DNA of 64,000 nt from Nemertoderma westbladi (taxonomy: Eukaryota > Xenacoelomorpha > Nemertodermatida > Nemertodermatidae). Made by a program: the position numbers and the translations under genes. The stretch is taken from the NCBI GenBank assembly GCA_032718475.1, contig JAUCBJ010009149.1, positions 117,277 through 181,276 of the forward strand, read 5' to 3'. This document shows positions 11,091 through 23,771 of the stretch, in pieces (position 1 is the stretch's first letter; the number at the start of each line of letters is the position of its first letter). The notes under the pieces are model-generated. The model did no database searches and was not told where the DNA came from. It was given only the letters and a program-made list of their open reading frames with translations.

Positions 11091-12725
11091 TACTAACATG
11101 AATCATTTTCTGTGACGGTTTTTGTTTCCCCAACACTCTCTTCACTCTAACTCTGACTCTAACTTCCCCTTTACTCTAACTCTGACTCTCCTCTGCTTCT
11201 CTTTACTTCCGCTCTAACTCTCGGACCTCCTTGTCCCTCACTCTGTCTCTTACTCCCCCCCCCCCCCCCAAACACTTGAATTGCACTTGCACTCTCTCCG
11301 CGCGTTCTATACCACCTCTCGCTATCTCTCTTGCGTTCTCCTCTCATACTCTTCTCACATTCCTCACTCTCCACGCCTGTGGTCCCATCAAGTGCCCCTC
11401 CTACTCATATCCCGGTAGTGCCCATCTGCACGATTCTTATCCCGCAGGATACGAGCTTTCACAATAAATCCTGAGCTCTGCCCTGTAGTTTAATGACCAC
11501 GCACTTATCGGGTCCCACGCATGTGCGCACATGTTACTGGGAGCCGTCTAAGTCCCGTCCTGTCGCCCTAGTCAATTAGTCCCCAGTCCCAGTAGCTAAT
11601 TGGAAAAAGGTTGTGCTTGACTACGGTACATACTGTATAATATATATACGAATTATTATATAATTATTATAAGATTATAATTATTGTTATTATATATATT
11701 ATATTATAAGCTCATCTACATAACGCGTTTCATTCCTACTACTCACTACTCTCTCTCCGCCTTTCTCGCCTGGCGACTTCTTCCAGTCGCTTCCCCTCAA
11801 GTCTCTCCACTTCCAACTTCTCCCACCTCTGATATGTGTATCCACCTCCCTGTCTACTAGATGCCGGCTGTTGTATTAGACCGACTCGCCCTCCATCCCC
11901 GGGTGGTCTACCAGACCTTCGAAGGCCACCTAGAAGGCCCTTCTGTAGTTCGGAGGTGATCCTGATATTCTTAACTTTTATTTTGAATTTTGTTTTACCC
12001 ATGTTCCCCCTGTCTGCGCTATTATCCTATCTGCCCTTTCTAGCTACTACTTCTACGGTCTCTACTCTCTTACTGCTAACTCTACTGACTCCACTATCTC
12101 TACTAACTCCATGGCTCTACTGACTCTCTAACTCTACTGACTCTCTAACTCTACTGACTCTCTACCTCTACTAACTCTACTGACTCTCCACCTCTAACTA
12201 ATGGTACTACGTACCCTCTTACTAACTCCTCTAGCTAACGGTACTACGTACCCTCTTACTACTCTTACTAATGATGCCCTTAGCGCCCACAGGTTTTACA
12301 CTTTCCATACTCCTTGGCAATAGCATGTGTACATACCCCCCCTCACTTTGTGCCCTCTCTACTACTCTACTACCTGGCACCCTATGTGCCCTCTCTACTA
12401 CTCTACTACCTCTAACTCTGCTACCACTATCTACGTGGCTCTTGCGGTGCCCACAACCACTCTGCTTACTACCTCCATCTACGTGGCGCTTGCGGTGCCC
12501 ACAACAACTCTACTACTTCTAACTCTCTAACTCTACTACCTGGCACCCTATGTGCCCGTCTCTACTACTCTTACTACCTGGCACCCTATGTGCCCGCCTC
12601 GACTACTCTACTACCTGGCACCTCATGTGCCCGCCTCTACTACTCTACCTGGCACCCTCAACTATGGCTATGTATACATGCTCCCCCTCAATTCCGTACG
12701 TGACGCCCTCAGTGCCGTCAAAGGC
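11091..12725. repeat. Pyrimidine-rich low-complexity DNA with a 37-bp tandem motif
   Basis: On the plus strand, long stretches are CT/CTA-rich (11120-11270 and 11730-12680), including a C15 tract at 11255-11269. Around 12368-12660 a unit of about 37 bp containing CTACCTGGCACCCTATGTGCC recurs about five times. The proline/leucine-rich frames here (for example 11836-12123 and 12271-12522) are what low-complexity DNA would give. A minus-strand basic frame at 11739-12002 is unrecognised. Confidence 0.6.
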
Positions 12726-14310
12726 GCTAGTAGTAGGAGAAGCATAGTTCTCACGCAACTCCTCCCTAGCCTGGGCTACGGGCTGCATCTCGGAGGCAAT
12801 TAAAAAATGCCAAATTCCGGTGCTAAATCGTGGTGTTTAATGACCATCTGTCACCATCAATATTGATTCGCGTCGTTGCCTTCAACCAATCGTTGCTTAT
12901 CACCTACGCGTAGCCTAACCTCACGATGCCTGCCTTACTCGACAACTGTTACCACCCGCGAGTATTGATTCGCATCGTTGCATCAACCAACCATCGCATA
13001 TTCATCTTCGCGTAACCTAACTTCTCAACGCGTGGCTAGCCCCCACCCCTCATTATGCTATTATATTATATCGAATTGGATCGATTGCCAACCAACCAAC
13101 TCAACGATTATTTACCCACCGCTAGCTAACCAGCCAGCCAGCTAGCCACATACATAACGTCTACTAACGATGACGTGGTCATCTACACGCATATTATATA
13201 TTATATTATATCAATTGCCAACTCAACGATTATTTACCCACCGCTACTCCTCGACGGCTGTCACCAAACCAAGCAGCCTACTAGTCCACCTGTTTATAAA
13301 TAGTTTCTAGTTCCTTAACATAATCACTATAGCATAGAATACATTAATTCGACTATTAATAATAATCGATTTCTTTTATCGATGTAACTGGTCGGTCAAC
13401 TAAGTTGAATGTAAGATGTTCTATTTACACCACCTAGAGAAATGAATAATTTGGCAATTATCAGAGATGAAATACACTCTGTTCCCGCTGGGCGGTTTTA
13501 TCCTGAATAAATTGAGAAACGCTTTCAAAGGAAGTTAATAAGTTCGTAAAGAATTTTAAGTAAATAGTATATAAGTTGATATTGTTTCTATAGGGTGATG
13601 TTTGGTTTTAAACATATATACTGTAAGGTTATTATTTTTTACTAAAAAAATAGCTGATTACAACAGTCTCACGTTTACTAAAGAAATTTCATATTTTTGA
13701 ATAAATATAACAGTACTTACTCAGTTTTAAGGCTTACATTTTAATTTTCACATTTTTTACTCAAAATTGATAGGTAGACAGTTTGTTGTCAAAGAATAGT
13801 TGAGGAATGTCTTGCAAAGTTTATTCGTGGAATTTTTTCAGTAAATCTAATTTTGCAGTAAAAAAAAAAAATGTAAAATTAATTACGCAAAACCCTGCAT
13901 CACTCTGTAGAACCAATATCAACTCATAAGATCTAGTTTGTAACGCTGCTTCATCTTCTCAAAACTGTTTTTTCTCACGTTCAAACGTAATTAACCTGTC
14001 ATAATTGTACTATGATTAATATAATCTATACACAAATAGTATGTTACAACTGTAAATAAGTGTTTACTACATATTTATCCTGGAAAATAAATAATTGACA
14101 CACAGGAAGATGTTCTATTTACACCACCTAGATAAATGAATAATTTGACAATTATCAGTGATGAAATACACTCTGCTCCCACTGGACGGGTTTATCCTGA
14201 ATAAATTGAGAAACGCCTTCAAAGGGAACGGGAATAACAAGTATCGAAAAATAGCTTCATAACTTAATTATTATTATTTTATTAACTAAACATACTAGCT
14301 TTCATAATCA

Positions 14311-14639
14311 TAACATATCTCACTTGATCACAATACATGATAAATATTTCACATATTTTTTGAAATTATTTTATCATGAAATTAAAAGCATTCGTAAAGT
14401 AACAACTCCTGCCTTAACTGCTGCAACAGCTAGCTGTGTAGGAATGGTTGAGTTCAGGGCTGCCTGAGATAGAATTCCATCAATGCAGAATTTCTTGACT
14501 ACACCCCTTCTGCCGCTAGCTGCTGCAACAGTTAAGGCAGGAGTTGTTACTTTACGATTGCTTTTAATTTCATGATAAAATAATTTCAAAAAATGTGTGA
14601 AATATTTATCATGTATTGTGATCAAGTGAGATATGTTAT
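14311..14639. repeat. Foldback: about 124-bp arms with a 79-nt loop (copy 1)
   Basis: Arms 14311-14436 and 14516-14639 are inverted repeats with very few mismatches, sharing CAACTCCTGCCTTAACTG. The minus-strand frame at 14374-14625 is simply read through this hairpin. The foldback sits next to a displaced Gypsy pre-RT fragment. Copies lie at 18472-18800 and, inverted, at 21488-21816. Confidence 0.85.
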
Positions 14640-14642
14640 GTT

Positions 14643-14948
14643 TTAAAGAGTGTGAGATGTCCTCTTAATTGCAATATTAGTACCAGTATTGATTGAATGT
14701 TCTGCTAATTCCATTCTACCAAGCTCATCATCTGATAGTTGAAGTACTTCATTGTATTCTTTTAATACATTAAGCAATTTTTCTTTCTCTTCTATGGTTA
14801 GGTCTGTATCTGATAGATCAACTTGCTCCTGTATAATATTATGTCTCTCATTGACATCAGTAACCAATGAAACATTACTTTCCCCTATCTCAATTATTGT
14901 TTCCTCTTCATTTTTGTTATCATTCAAAGATAGATCCAATGTTCTCAA
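14643..14948 (-). pseudogene. Gypsy pol linker fragment upstream of RT (displaced extra copy)
   Basis: The 101-residue frame carries the segment just before RT in Ty3/Gypsy pol: a DLTIEEKEKLLNVLKEY helix, then DDELGRMELAEHSINTG. About 400 bp (14640-15036) duplicate 16381-16782, where the same segment stands in its proper position before RT. Here it is followed by the foldback rather than RT, so it is an isolated fragment. It probably arose by internal rearrangement of the element. Confidence 0.8.
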
Positions 14949-15064
14949 TTTTTGTACATTGGCCTATTATCAATCCCTCTGGTATTACTTATGTAAAGAA
15001 TCTAAATTTAGTACACCGAGCATGCTATAACCATCAGTTTCAGCTTCGTGTACCGAAACTGTGA

Positions 15065-15276
15065 TACTACTACTACTACTATGTCGAGCGAACTCGGACA
15101 GTGGAAATTAGATCCTTCCAGGCTTCCCGATTCTCCATAGTTGTCACAATTTCGTTTCTCCCAAGTTCTGTATCCCTTTCAAGTTGATCTATATATGTTA
15201 TGAGCCGTCAACCACGACTACGCTTCCCAAGAGTTGGTTGCCAGAGAAGTAGATCTGGTTTGACCTCGTCTTTACA
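15065..15276 (-). pseudogene. 3' end of an RTE-like LINE with a TAG-repeat tail
   Basis: Minus-strand translation gives the characteristic C-terminus of RTE-like LINE polyproteins: LLWQPTLGKRSRG, then a stop, then RLITYIDQLERDTELGR, MENREAWKDLI, and RVRST followed by a stop. It is followed by a short TAG trinucleotide run (CTA on the plus strand, 15066-15081), a typical 3' terminus for this clade. The fragment is 5'-truncated to about 200 bp and one Arg codon has become TGA. The second copy is at about 19226-19437. Confidence 0.8.
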
Positions 15277-15639
15277 GTAAATAGTATATAAGTTAATATT
15301 GTTTCTATAGGGTGATGTTTGGTTTTAAACGATTATTATTTTTTTTTACTAAAAAAATAGCTGATTACAACAGTCTCACATTTACTGAAGAAATTTCATA
15401 TTTTTGAATAAATATAACAGTACTTACTCAGTTTTAAGGCTTACATTTTAATTTTCACATTTTTTACTCAAAATAGATAGATAGACAGTTTGTTGTCAAA
15501 GAATAGTTGAGGAATGTCTCACAAAGTTTATTCATGGAATTTTTCAGTGAATCTAATTTCGCAATAAAAAAATGTCAAATTAATAATGCTAAATCCCAGC
15601 ATCACTCTGTAGAACCAATATATTATAAAAAATGTAATA

Positions 15640-16665
15640 TTGCTGGCAAATGACCATACAAGTAATGGCGGAAATGCTGACAAGCCCAGTTTAGAGCCCA
15701 CAACTCCAGGTGTGGTGCATCATATTGCTGTTGATCATTGTTTATATGTTTTGATGCATACGCAATAATGAGGTGTAATTTGTTGTCAATGGTGCTAATC
15801 TGTGAAAGTATGGCAACAAAACCATTGCCACTTGCAACAGTTTCAAGTACAAATTCTTTGTTGAAGTCCGGGTATTGTAAAACCGGTGTAGTGATAAGTC
15901 GATTCTTTAGTTCCCAAAAATCCTAACCGTGTTTAATTTGTCCATACAAAAGGCGTAATTTTTTGGAGTAAATTATATAAAGGTTTTGCGATTTTTCCCA
16001 ATAATTTCTCCATAGTTCGTTGGAAAGTAGCTGATGCGTTACATAATCCGAAGGCAATTACTATGAATTCATAAAATCCAGAGCAACAATTAAATGTTGG
16101 TTTAGGAATGTCTCTATATGACATCGGGATCTGTCAGTAGCCGGTAGCCAAATCAAGTGTTGAGATATATTTCGAGTTCAGTAAATCGTCTAATATATCA
16201 TCAATATGTGGTAGTGGGTAGTTATCCTTAACAGTGATACTGTTCAGCTTCCTATAATCGACACAAAAGTGTGGAGTGCCATCTGACTTCTTAGCTAATA
16301 GCACAGGAGAAGACAAGGGACTTTGTGATGGTTGTATAATACTGAATTTCACCATTTTGTCAATTTCATTGGCAATTACTGTTTTAAAGTGCGTGAGATG
16401 TCCTCTTAATTGCAATATTAGTACCAGTATTGATTGAATGTTCTGCTAATTCCGTTCTACCAAGCTCATCATCTGATAGTTGAAGTACTTCATTGTATTC
16501 TTTTAATACATTAAGCAATTTTTCTTTCTCTTCTATGGTTAGGTCTGTATCTGATAGATCAACTTGCTCCTGTATAATATTATGTCTCTCATTGACATCA
16601 GTAACCAATGAAACATTACTTTCTCCTATCTCAATTATTGTTTCCTCTTCATTTTTTGTTATCAT
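15640..16665 (-). pseudogene. Ty3/Gypsy pol remnant: pre-RT, RT, RNase H (copy 1)
   Basis: In minus-strand order: the pre-RT linker (16384-16665, ending in a frameshift); RT fingers and palm (16134-16415: SPVLLAKKSDG, FCVDYRKLNSITVKDNYPLP, YISTLDLATGY); and, after a TGA in place of the expected Trp, QIPMSYRDIPKPTF and FGLCNASATFQR (15933-16136). It then jumps directly to KPLYNLLQKITPFVWT, so the RT part with the catalytic YxDD motif is deleted. RNase H follows after a further stop (15640-15930: TTPVLQYPDFNKEFVLET, ILSQ, IAYASKHI, YDAPHLELWALNWACQHFR). Integrase is missing. The element is dead. Confidence 0.88.
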
Positions 16666-16860
16666 TCAAAGATAGATCCAATGTTCTCAATTTTTGTACA
16701 TTGGCCTATTATCAATCCCTCTGGTATTACTTATGTAAAGAATCTAAATTTAGTACACCGAGCATGCTATAACCATCAGTTTAATGTCTAGCTCAGATTT
16801 CTATTAAGTTCTAGAACAATGTCAGTGAATCTACCTTTGACTAAAAAAAAAATAAATTTT

Positions 16861-17461
16861 TTGGCGCGTTCACCACGTCACCACCACTGTATACTGTATA
16901 TGATGGCGACAACAACGACTACGTGGCCACCAACTACTCACATCGCTTGTATATGATATTATATCGATTGCCAACTCCACGTCAGCCATCGCCAAACCAA
17001 CAAACCAACCACTCAGTATGATACATGCATGAAATTCCATTCCGTTCCAGCTACACGTATACAAACATTTCCATAGTTACTCAACCTCGACCGTAATTTT
17101 TTTTTAATTGTACTGTACTGTACTGTATTTCCCTACCAGCTAATCAACCAATCAATAATCCGAATTTAGGCTATTTCTCAGTTTAAGACACTATGATGGT
17201 TACTCTTCCTTTCACTTTTTTCTCTCCATCTCTCTCTCTTTAGCTTTGTTTGTTATTGATTGATTGTTGTCAACTCAATGATTTCCTATTCACCCATCCA
17301 CCCGCTACTTGTCCACGTTGCTGTACCCTAGTGTTTTACCACATTTCTCAACTCACTTTTACACCCATCCTCGAGAGAAAAAGGCAATAAATATCCGAGT
17401 TATACCGTGCCATTGAATTCTTCATCTTCAACTCTAGTGGCAGATATTTATAAATAGCATC
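16861..17461. other. Spacer between tandem units; no gene
   Basis: AT-rich sequence with short repeats (ACTGT repeats near 17111-17127 and a CTCTCTCT run near 17230). From about 17101 on it is present in the right palindrome arm; 16861-17100 is not. Confidence 0.5.
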
Positions 17462-18471
17462 TAGTCCCTTAACATAATTACTATAGCATAGAATACATTA
17501 ATTCGACTATTAATAATAATCGATTTCTTTTATCGTTGTATATATGCGACTGATCGATCAACTAAGTTGAATGTAAGATGTTCTATTTACACCACCTAGA
17601 GAAATGAATAATTTGGCAATTATCAGAGATGAAATACACTCTGTTCCCGCTGGGCGGTTTTATCCTAAATAAATTGAGAAACGCTTTCAAAGGAAGTTAA
17701 TAAGTTCGTAAAGAATTTTAAGTAAATAGTATATAAGTTGATATTGTTTCTATAGGGTGATGTTTGGTTTTAAACATATATACTGTAAGGTTATTATTTT
17801 TTACTAAAAAAAATAGCTGATTACAACAGTCTCACATTTACTAAAGAAATTTCATATTTTTGAATAAATATAACAGTACTTACTCAGTTTTAAGGCTTAC
17901 ATTTTAATTTTCACATTTTTTACTCAAAATTGATAGGTAGACAGTTTGTTGTCAAAGAATAGTTGAGGAATGTCTCGCAAAGTTTATTCGTGGAATTTTT
18001 CAGTGAATCTAATTTTGCAGTAAAAAAAAAAATGTAAAATTAATTACGCAAAACCCTGCATCACTCTGTAGAACCAATATCAACTCATAAGATCTAGTTT
18101 GTAACGCTGCTTCATCTTCTCAAAACTGTTTTTTCTCACGTTCAAACGTAATTAACCTGTCATAATTGTACTATGATTAATATAATCTATACACAAATAG
18201 TATGTTACAACTGTAAATAAGTGTTTACTACATATTTGTCCTGGAAAATAAATAATTGACACACAGGAAGATGTTCTATTTACACCACCTAGATAAATGA
18301 ATAATTTGACAATTATCAGTGATGAAATACACTCTGCTCCCACTGGACGGGTTTATCCTGAATAAATTGAGAAATGCCTTCAAAGGGAACGGGAATAACA
18401 AGTATCGAAAAATAGCTTCATAACTTAATTATTATTATTTTATTAACTAAACATACTAGCTTTCATAATCA

Positions 18472-18800
18472 TAACATATCTCACTTGATCACAATACATG
18501 ATAAATATTTCACACATTTTTTGAAATTATTTTATCATGAAATTAAAAGCGATCGTAAAGTAACAACTCCTGCCTTAACTGCTGCAACAGCTAGCTGTGT
18601 AGGAATGGTTGAGTTCAGAGCTGCCTGAGATAGAATTCCATCAATGCAGAATTTCTTGACTACACCCCTTCTGCTGCTAGCTGCTGCAACAGTTAAGGCA
18701 GGAGTTGTTACTTTACGATTGCTTTTAATTTCATGATAAAATAATTTCAAAAAATGTGTGAAATATTTATCATGTATTGTGATCAAGTGAGATATGTTAT
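18472..18800. repeat. Foldback, copy 2
   Basis: The same hairpin as 14311-14639, offset by 4161 bp. Confidence 0.85.
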
Positions 18801-18803
18801 GTT

Positions 18804-19109
18804 TTAAAGAGTGTGAGATGTCCTCTTAATTGCAATATTAGTACCAGTATTGATTGAATGTTCTGCTAATTCCATTCTACCAAGCTCATCATCTGATAGT
18901 TGAAGTACTTCATTGTATTCTTTTAATACATTAAGCAATTTTTCTTTCTCTTCTATGGTTAGGTCTGTATCTGATAGATCAACTTGCTCCTGTATAATAT
19001 TATGTCTCTCATTGACATCAGTAACCAATGAAACATTACTTTCCCCTATCTCAATTATTGTTTCCTCTTCATTTTTGTTATCATTCAAAGATAGATCCAA
19101 TGTTCTCAA
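18804..19109 (-). pseudogene. Gypsy pre-RT linker fragment (copy 2 of the displaced piece)
   Basis: Translates identically to 14643-14948. It belongs to tandem copy 2, and its inverted counterpart is at 21179-21484. Confidence 0.8.
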
Positions 19110-19225
19110 TTTTTGTACATTGGCCTATTATCAATCCCTCTGGTATTACTTATGTAAAGAATCTAAATTTAGTACACCGAGCATGCTATAACCATCAGTT
19201 TCAGCTTCGTGTACCGAAACTGTGA

Positions 19226-19437
19226 TACTACTACTACTACTATGTCGAGCGAACTCGGACAGTGGAAATGAGATCCTTCCAGGCTTCCCGATTCTCCATA
19301 GTTGTCACAATTTCGTTTCTCCCAAGTTCTGTATCCCTTTCAAGTTGATCTATATATGTTATGAGCCGTCATCCACGACTACGCTTCCCAAGAGTTGGTT
19401 GCCAGAGAAGTAGATCTGGTTTGACCTCGTCTTTACA
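19226..19437 (-). pseudogene. RTE-like LINE 3' end (copy 2)
   Basis: The same fragment and TAG tail as 15065-15276, carried along with the tandem duplication. Confidence 0.8.
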
Positions 19438-19800
19438 GTAAATAGTATATAAGTTAATATTGTTTCTATAGGGTGATGTTTGGTTTTAAACGATTATTAT
19501 TTTTTTTTACTAAAAAAATAGCTGATTACAACAGTCTCACATTTACTGAAGAAATTTCATATTTTTGAATAAATATAACAGTACTTACTCAGTTTTAAGG
19601 CTTACATTTTAATTTTCACATTTTTTACTCAAAATAGATAGATAGACAGTTTGTTGTCAAAGAATAGTTGAGGAATGTCTCACAAAGTTTATTCATGGAA
19701 TTTTTCAGTGAATCTAATTTCGCAATAAAAAAATGTCAAATTAATAATGCTAAATCCCAGCATCACTCTGTAGAACCAATATATTATAAAAAATGTAATA

Positions 19801-20826
19801 TTGCTGCCAAATGACCATACAAGTAATGGCGGAAATGCTGACAAGCCCAGTTTAGAGCCCACAACTCCAGGTGTGGTGCATCATATTGCTGTTGATCATT
19901 GTTTATATGTTTTGATGCATACGCAATAATGAGGTGTAATTTGTTGTCAATGGTGCTAATCTGTGAAAGTATGGCAGCAAAACCATTGCCACTTGCAACA
20001 GTTTCAAGTACAAATTCTTTGTTGAAGTCCGGGTATTGTAAAACCGGTGTAGTGATAAGTCGATTCTTTAGTTCCCAAAAATCCTAACCGTGTTTAATTT
20101 GTCCATACAAAAGGCGTAATTTTTTGGAGTAAATTATATAAAGGTTTTGCGATTTTTCCCAATAATTTCTCCATAGTTCGTTGGAAAGTAGCTGATGCGT
20201 TACATAATCCGAAGGCAATTACTATGAATTCATAAAATCCAGAGCAACAATTAAATGTTGGTTTAGGAATGTCTCTATATGACATCGGGATCTGTCAGTA
20301 GCCGGTAGCCAAATCAAGTGTTGAGATATATTTCGAGTTCAGTAAATCGTCTAATATATCATCAATATGTGGTAGTGGGTAGTTATCCTTAACAGTGATA
20401 CTGTTCAGCTTCCTATAATCGACACAAAAGTGTGGAGTGCCATCTGACTTCTTAGCTAATAGCACAGGAGAAGACAAGGGACTTTGTGATGGTTGTATAA
20501 TACTGAATTTCACCATTTTGTCAATTTCATTGGCAATTACTGTTTTAAAGTGCGTGAGATGTCCTCTTAATTGCAATATTAGTACCAGTATTGATTGAAT
20601 GTTCTGCTAATTCCGTTCTACCAAGCTCATCATCTGATAGTTGAAGTACTTCATTGTATTCTTTTAATACATTAAGCAATTTTTCTTTCTCTTCTATGGT
20701 TAGGTCTGTATCTGATAGATCAACTTGCTCCTGTATAATATTATGTCTCTCATTGACATCAGTAACCAATGAAACATTACTTTCTCCTATCTCAATTATT
20801 GTTTCCTCTTCATTTTTTGTTATCAT
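19801..20826 (-). pseudogene. Ty3/Gypsy pol remnant (copy 2)
   Basis: Nearly identical to 15640-16665: same frameshift before RT, same Trp-to-TGA stop after LDLATGY, same deletion joining RT to the RNase H region. The lesions therefore predate the tandem duplication. Confidence 0.88.
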
Positions 20827-21020
20827 TCAAAGATAGATCCAATGTTCTCAATTTTTGTACATTGGCCTATTATCAATCCCTCTGGTATTACTTATGTAAA
20901 GAATCTAAATTTAGTACACCGAGCATGCTATAACCATCAGTTTAATGTCTAGCTCAGATTTCTATTAAGTTCTAGAACAATGTCAGTGAATCTACCTTTG
21001 ACTAAAAAAAAAATAAATTT

Positions 21021-21120
21021 NNNNNNNNNNNNNNNNNNNNNNNNNNNNNNNNNNNNNNNNNNNNNNNNNNNNNNNNNNNNNNNNNNNNNNNNNNNNNNNN
21101 NNNNNNNNNNNNNNNNNNNN
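21021..21120. other. Assembly gap (100 N)
   Basis: Exactly 100 N, the conventional placeholder for a gap of unknown length. It lies inside the palindrome, so the true centre is not known. Confidence 0.99.
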
Positions 21121-21178
21121 TTTAGATTCTTTACATAAGTAATACCAGAGGGATTGATAATAGGCCAATGTACAAAAA

Positions 21179-21484
21179 TTGAGAACATTGGATCTATCTT
21201 TGAATGATAACAAAAATGAAGAGGAAACAATAATTGAGATAGGGGAAAGTAATGTTTCATTGGTTACTGATGTCAATGAGAGACATAATATTATACAGGA
21301 GCAAGTTGATCTATCAGATACAGACCTAACCATAGAAGAGAAAGAAAAATTGCTTAATGTATTAAAAGAATACAATGAAGTACTTCAACTATCAGATGAT
21401 GAGCTTGGTAGAATGGAATTAGCAGAACATTCAATCAATACTGGTACTAATATTGCAATTAAGAGGACATCTCACACTCTTTAA
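21179..21484 (+). pseudogene. Gypsy pre-RT linker fragment (inverted copy)
   Basis: Reverse complement of 18804-19109 with the same 101-residue translation. It is part of the right palindrome arm. Confidence 0.8.
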
Positions 21485-21487
21485 AAC

Positions 21488-21816
21488 ATAACATATCTCA
21501 CTTGATCACAATACATGATAAATATTTCACACATTTTTTGAAATTATTTTATCATGAAATTAAAAGCAATCGTAAAGTAACAACTCCTGCCTTAACTGTT
21601 GCAGCAGCTAGCAGCAGAAGGGGTGTAGTCAAGAAATTCTGCATTGATGGAATTCTATCTCAGGCAGCTCTGAACTCAACCATTCCTACACAGCTAGCTG
21701 TTGCAGCAGTTAAGGCAGGAGTTGTTACTTTACGATCGCTTTTAATTTCATGATAAAATAATTTCAAAAAATGTGTGAAATATTTATCATGTATTGTGAT
21801 CAAGTGAGATATGTTA
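21488..21816. repeat. Foldback, inverted copy
   Basis: Reverse complement of 18472-18800. The frame at 21502-21753 reads through the hairpin and matches copy 2, not copy 1, at both positions where they differ. Confidence 0.85.
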
Positions 21817-23771
21817 TGATTATGAAAGCTAGTATGTTTAGTTAATAAAATAATAATAATTAAGTTATGAAGCTATTTTTCGATACTTGTTATTCCCGTT
21901 CCCTTTGAAGGCATTTCTCAATTTATTCAGGATAAACCCGTCCAGTGGGAGCAGAGTGTATTTCATCACTGATAATTGTCAAATTATTCATTTATCTAGG
22001 TGGTGTAAATAGAACATCTTCCTGTGTGTCAATTATTTATTTTCCAGGACAAATATGTAGTAAACACTTATTTACAGTTGTAACATACTATTTGTGTATA
22101 GATTATATTAATCATAGTACAATTATGACAGGTTAATTACGTTTGAACGTGAGAAAAAACAGTTTTGAGAAGATGAAGCAGCGTTACAAACTAGATCTTA
22201 TGAGTTGATATTGGTTCTACAGAGTGATGCAGGGTTTTGCGTAATTAATTTTACATTTTTTTTTTTACTGCAAAATTAGATTCACTGAAAAATTCCACGA
22301 ATAAACTTTGCGAGACATTCCTCAACTATTCTTTGACAACAAACTGTCTACCTATCAATTTTGAGTAAAAAATGTGAAAATTAAAATGTAAGCCTTAAAA
22401 CTGAGTAAGTACTGTTATATTTATTCAAAAATATGAAATTTCTTTAGTAAATGTGAGACTGTTGTAATCAGCTATTTTTTTTAGTAAAAAATAATAACCT
22501 TACAGTATATATGTTTAAAACCAAACATCACCCTATAGAAACAATATCAACTTATATACTATTTACTTAAAATTCTTTACGAACTTATTAACTTCCTTTG
22601 AAAGCGTTTCTCAATTTATTTAGGATAAAACCGCCCAGCGGGAACAGAGTGTATTTCATCTCTGATAATTGCCAAATTATTCATTTCTCTAGGTGGTGTA
22701 AATAGAACATCTTACATTCAACTTAGTTGATCGATCAGTCGCATATATACAACGATAAAAGAAATCGATTATTATTAATAGTCGAATTAATGTATTCTAT
22801 GCTATAGTAATTATGTTAAGGGACTAGATGCTATTTATAAATATCTGCCACTAGAGTTGAAGATGAAGAATTCAATGGCACGGTATAACTCGGATATTTA
22901 TTGCCTTTTTCTCTCGAGGATGGGTGTAAAAGTGAGTTGAGAAATGTGGTAAAACACTAGGGTACAGCAACGTGGACAAGTAGCGGGTGGATGGGTGAAT
23001 AGGAAATCATTGAGTTGACAACAATCAATCAATAACAAACAAAGCTAAAGAGAGAGAGATGGAGAGAAAAAAGTGAAAGGAAGAGTAACCATCATAGTGT
23101 CTTAAACTGAGAAATAGCCTAAATTCGGATTATTGATTGGTTGATTAGCTGGTAGGGAAATACAGTACAGTACAGTACAATTAAAATATATAATATGCGT
23201 GTAGATGACCACGTCATCGTTAGTAGACGTTATGTATGTGGCTAGCTGGCTGGCTGGTTAGCTAGCGGTGGGTAAATAATCGTTGAGTTGGTTGGTTGGC
23301 AATCGATCCAATTCGATATAATATAATAGCGTAATGAGGGGTGGGGGCTAGCCACGCGTTGAGAAGTTAGGTTACGCGAAGATGAATATGCGATGGTTGG
23401 TTGATGCAACGACGCGAATCAATACTCGCGGGTGGTAACAGTTGTCGAGTAAGGTAGGCATCGCGAGGTTAGGCTACGCGTAGGTGATAAGCAAGGATTG
23501 GTTGAAGGCAACGAGGCGAATCAATATTGATGGTGACAGATGGTCATTAAACACCGCAATTTAGCACCGGAATTTGGCATTTTTTAATTGCCTCCGAGAT
23601 GCAGCCCGTAGCCCAAGCTAGGGAGGAGTTGCGTGAGAACTATGCTTCTTCTACTACTCGGGTTCACGAAGTATAGTAAAGTAAATTTGTTGAAAATCTG
23701 ATAAATAGTTCCTAGTAACAATGTTTTGGCCAGCTGTGTTTTTCGAGGTGTTTGTTAATATACATTTATTA

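Larger units (their letters stand above)
13313..16860 (-). mobile_element. Decayed Gypsy-derived unit, copy 1 of a tandem pair
   Basis: This segment recurs at 17462-21020 with a constant offset of 4161 bp from about 13400 on and more than 99% apparent identity. It contains Gypsy pol fragments on the minus strand, a second copy of the pre-RT piece, a foldback, a LINE tail, and internal direct repeats (13560-13930 with 15283-15620, and 13417-13540 with 14108-14230). The direct repeats may be LTR-derived. No intact gene remains. Confidence 0.8.
17462..21020 (-). mobile_element. Decayed Gypsy-derived unit, copy 2 (runs into gap)
   Basis: A tandem copy of 13313-16860 at +4161 bp. It is cut by the N run at the same internal position at which copy 1 continues into 16861 onward. 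Small differences (for example CCTAAATAAA at 17664 against CCTGAATAAA in copy 1) show that the inverted arm right of the gap derives from this copy. Confidence 0.8.
12726..23660. repeat. Large palindromic region around an assembly gap
   Basis: The right side is the reverse complement of the left side. Bases 21121 to about 23187 match 19167 to about 17101 with a constant coordinate sum of 40288, so there is no net indel; every segment compared was identical and carried unit-2-specific variants. Bases about 23188-23660 match 13195-12726 with several substitutions. The right arm lacks the first tandem unit and 16861-17100. This could be a true inverted duplication or a scaffold joining redundant contigs across the gap. 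Confidence 0.85.

Noticed and set aside
11836-12123. Proline/leucine-rich 95-codon frame
   Set aside because: Low-complexity pyrimidine-rich DNA; no motif recognised.
14374-14625. 83-codon frame conserved in three places
   Set aside because: Conservation is due to duplication of a foldback; the frame crosses arm, loop and opposite arm.
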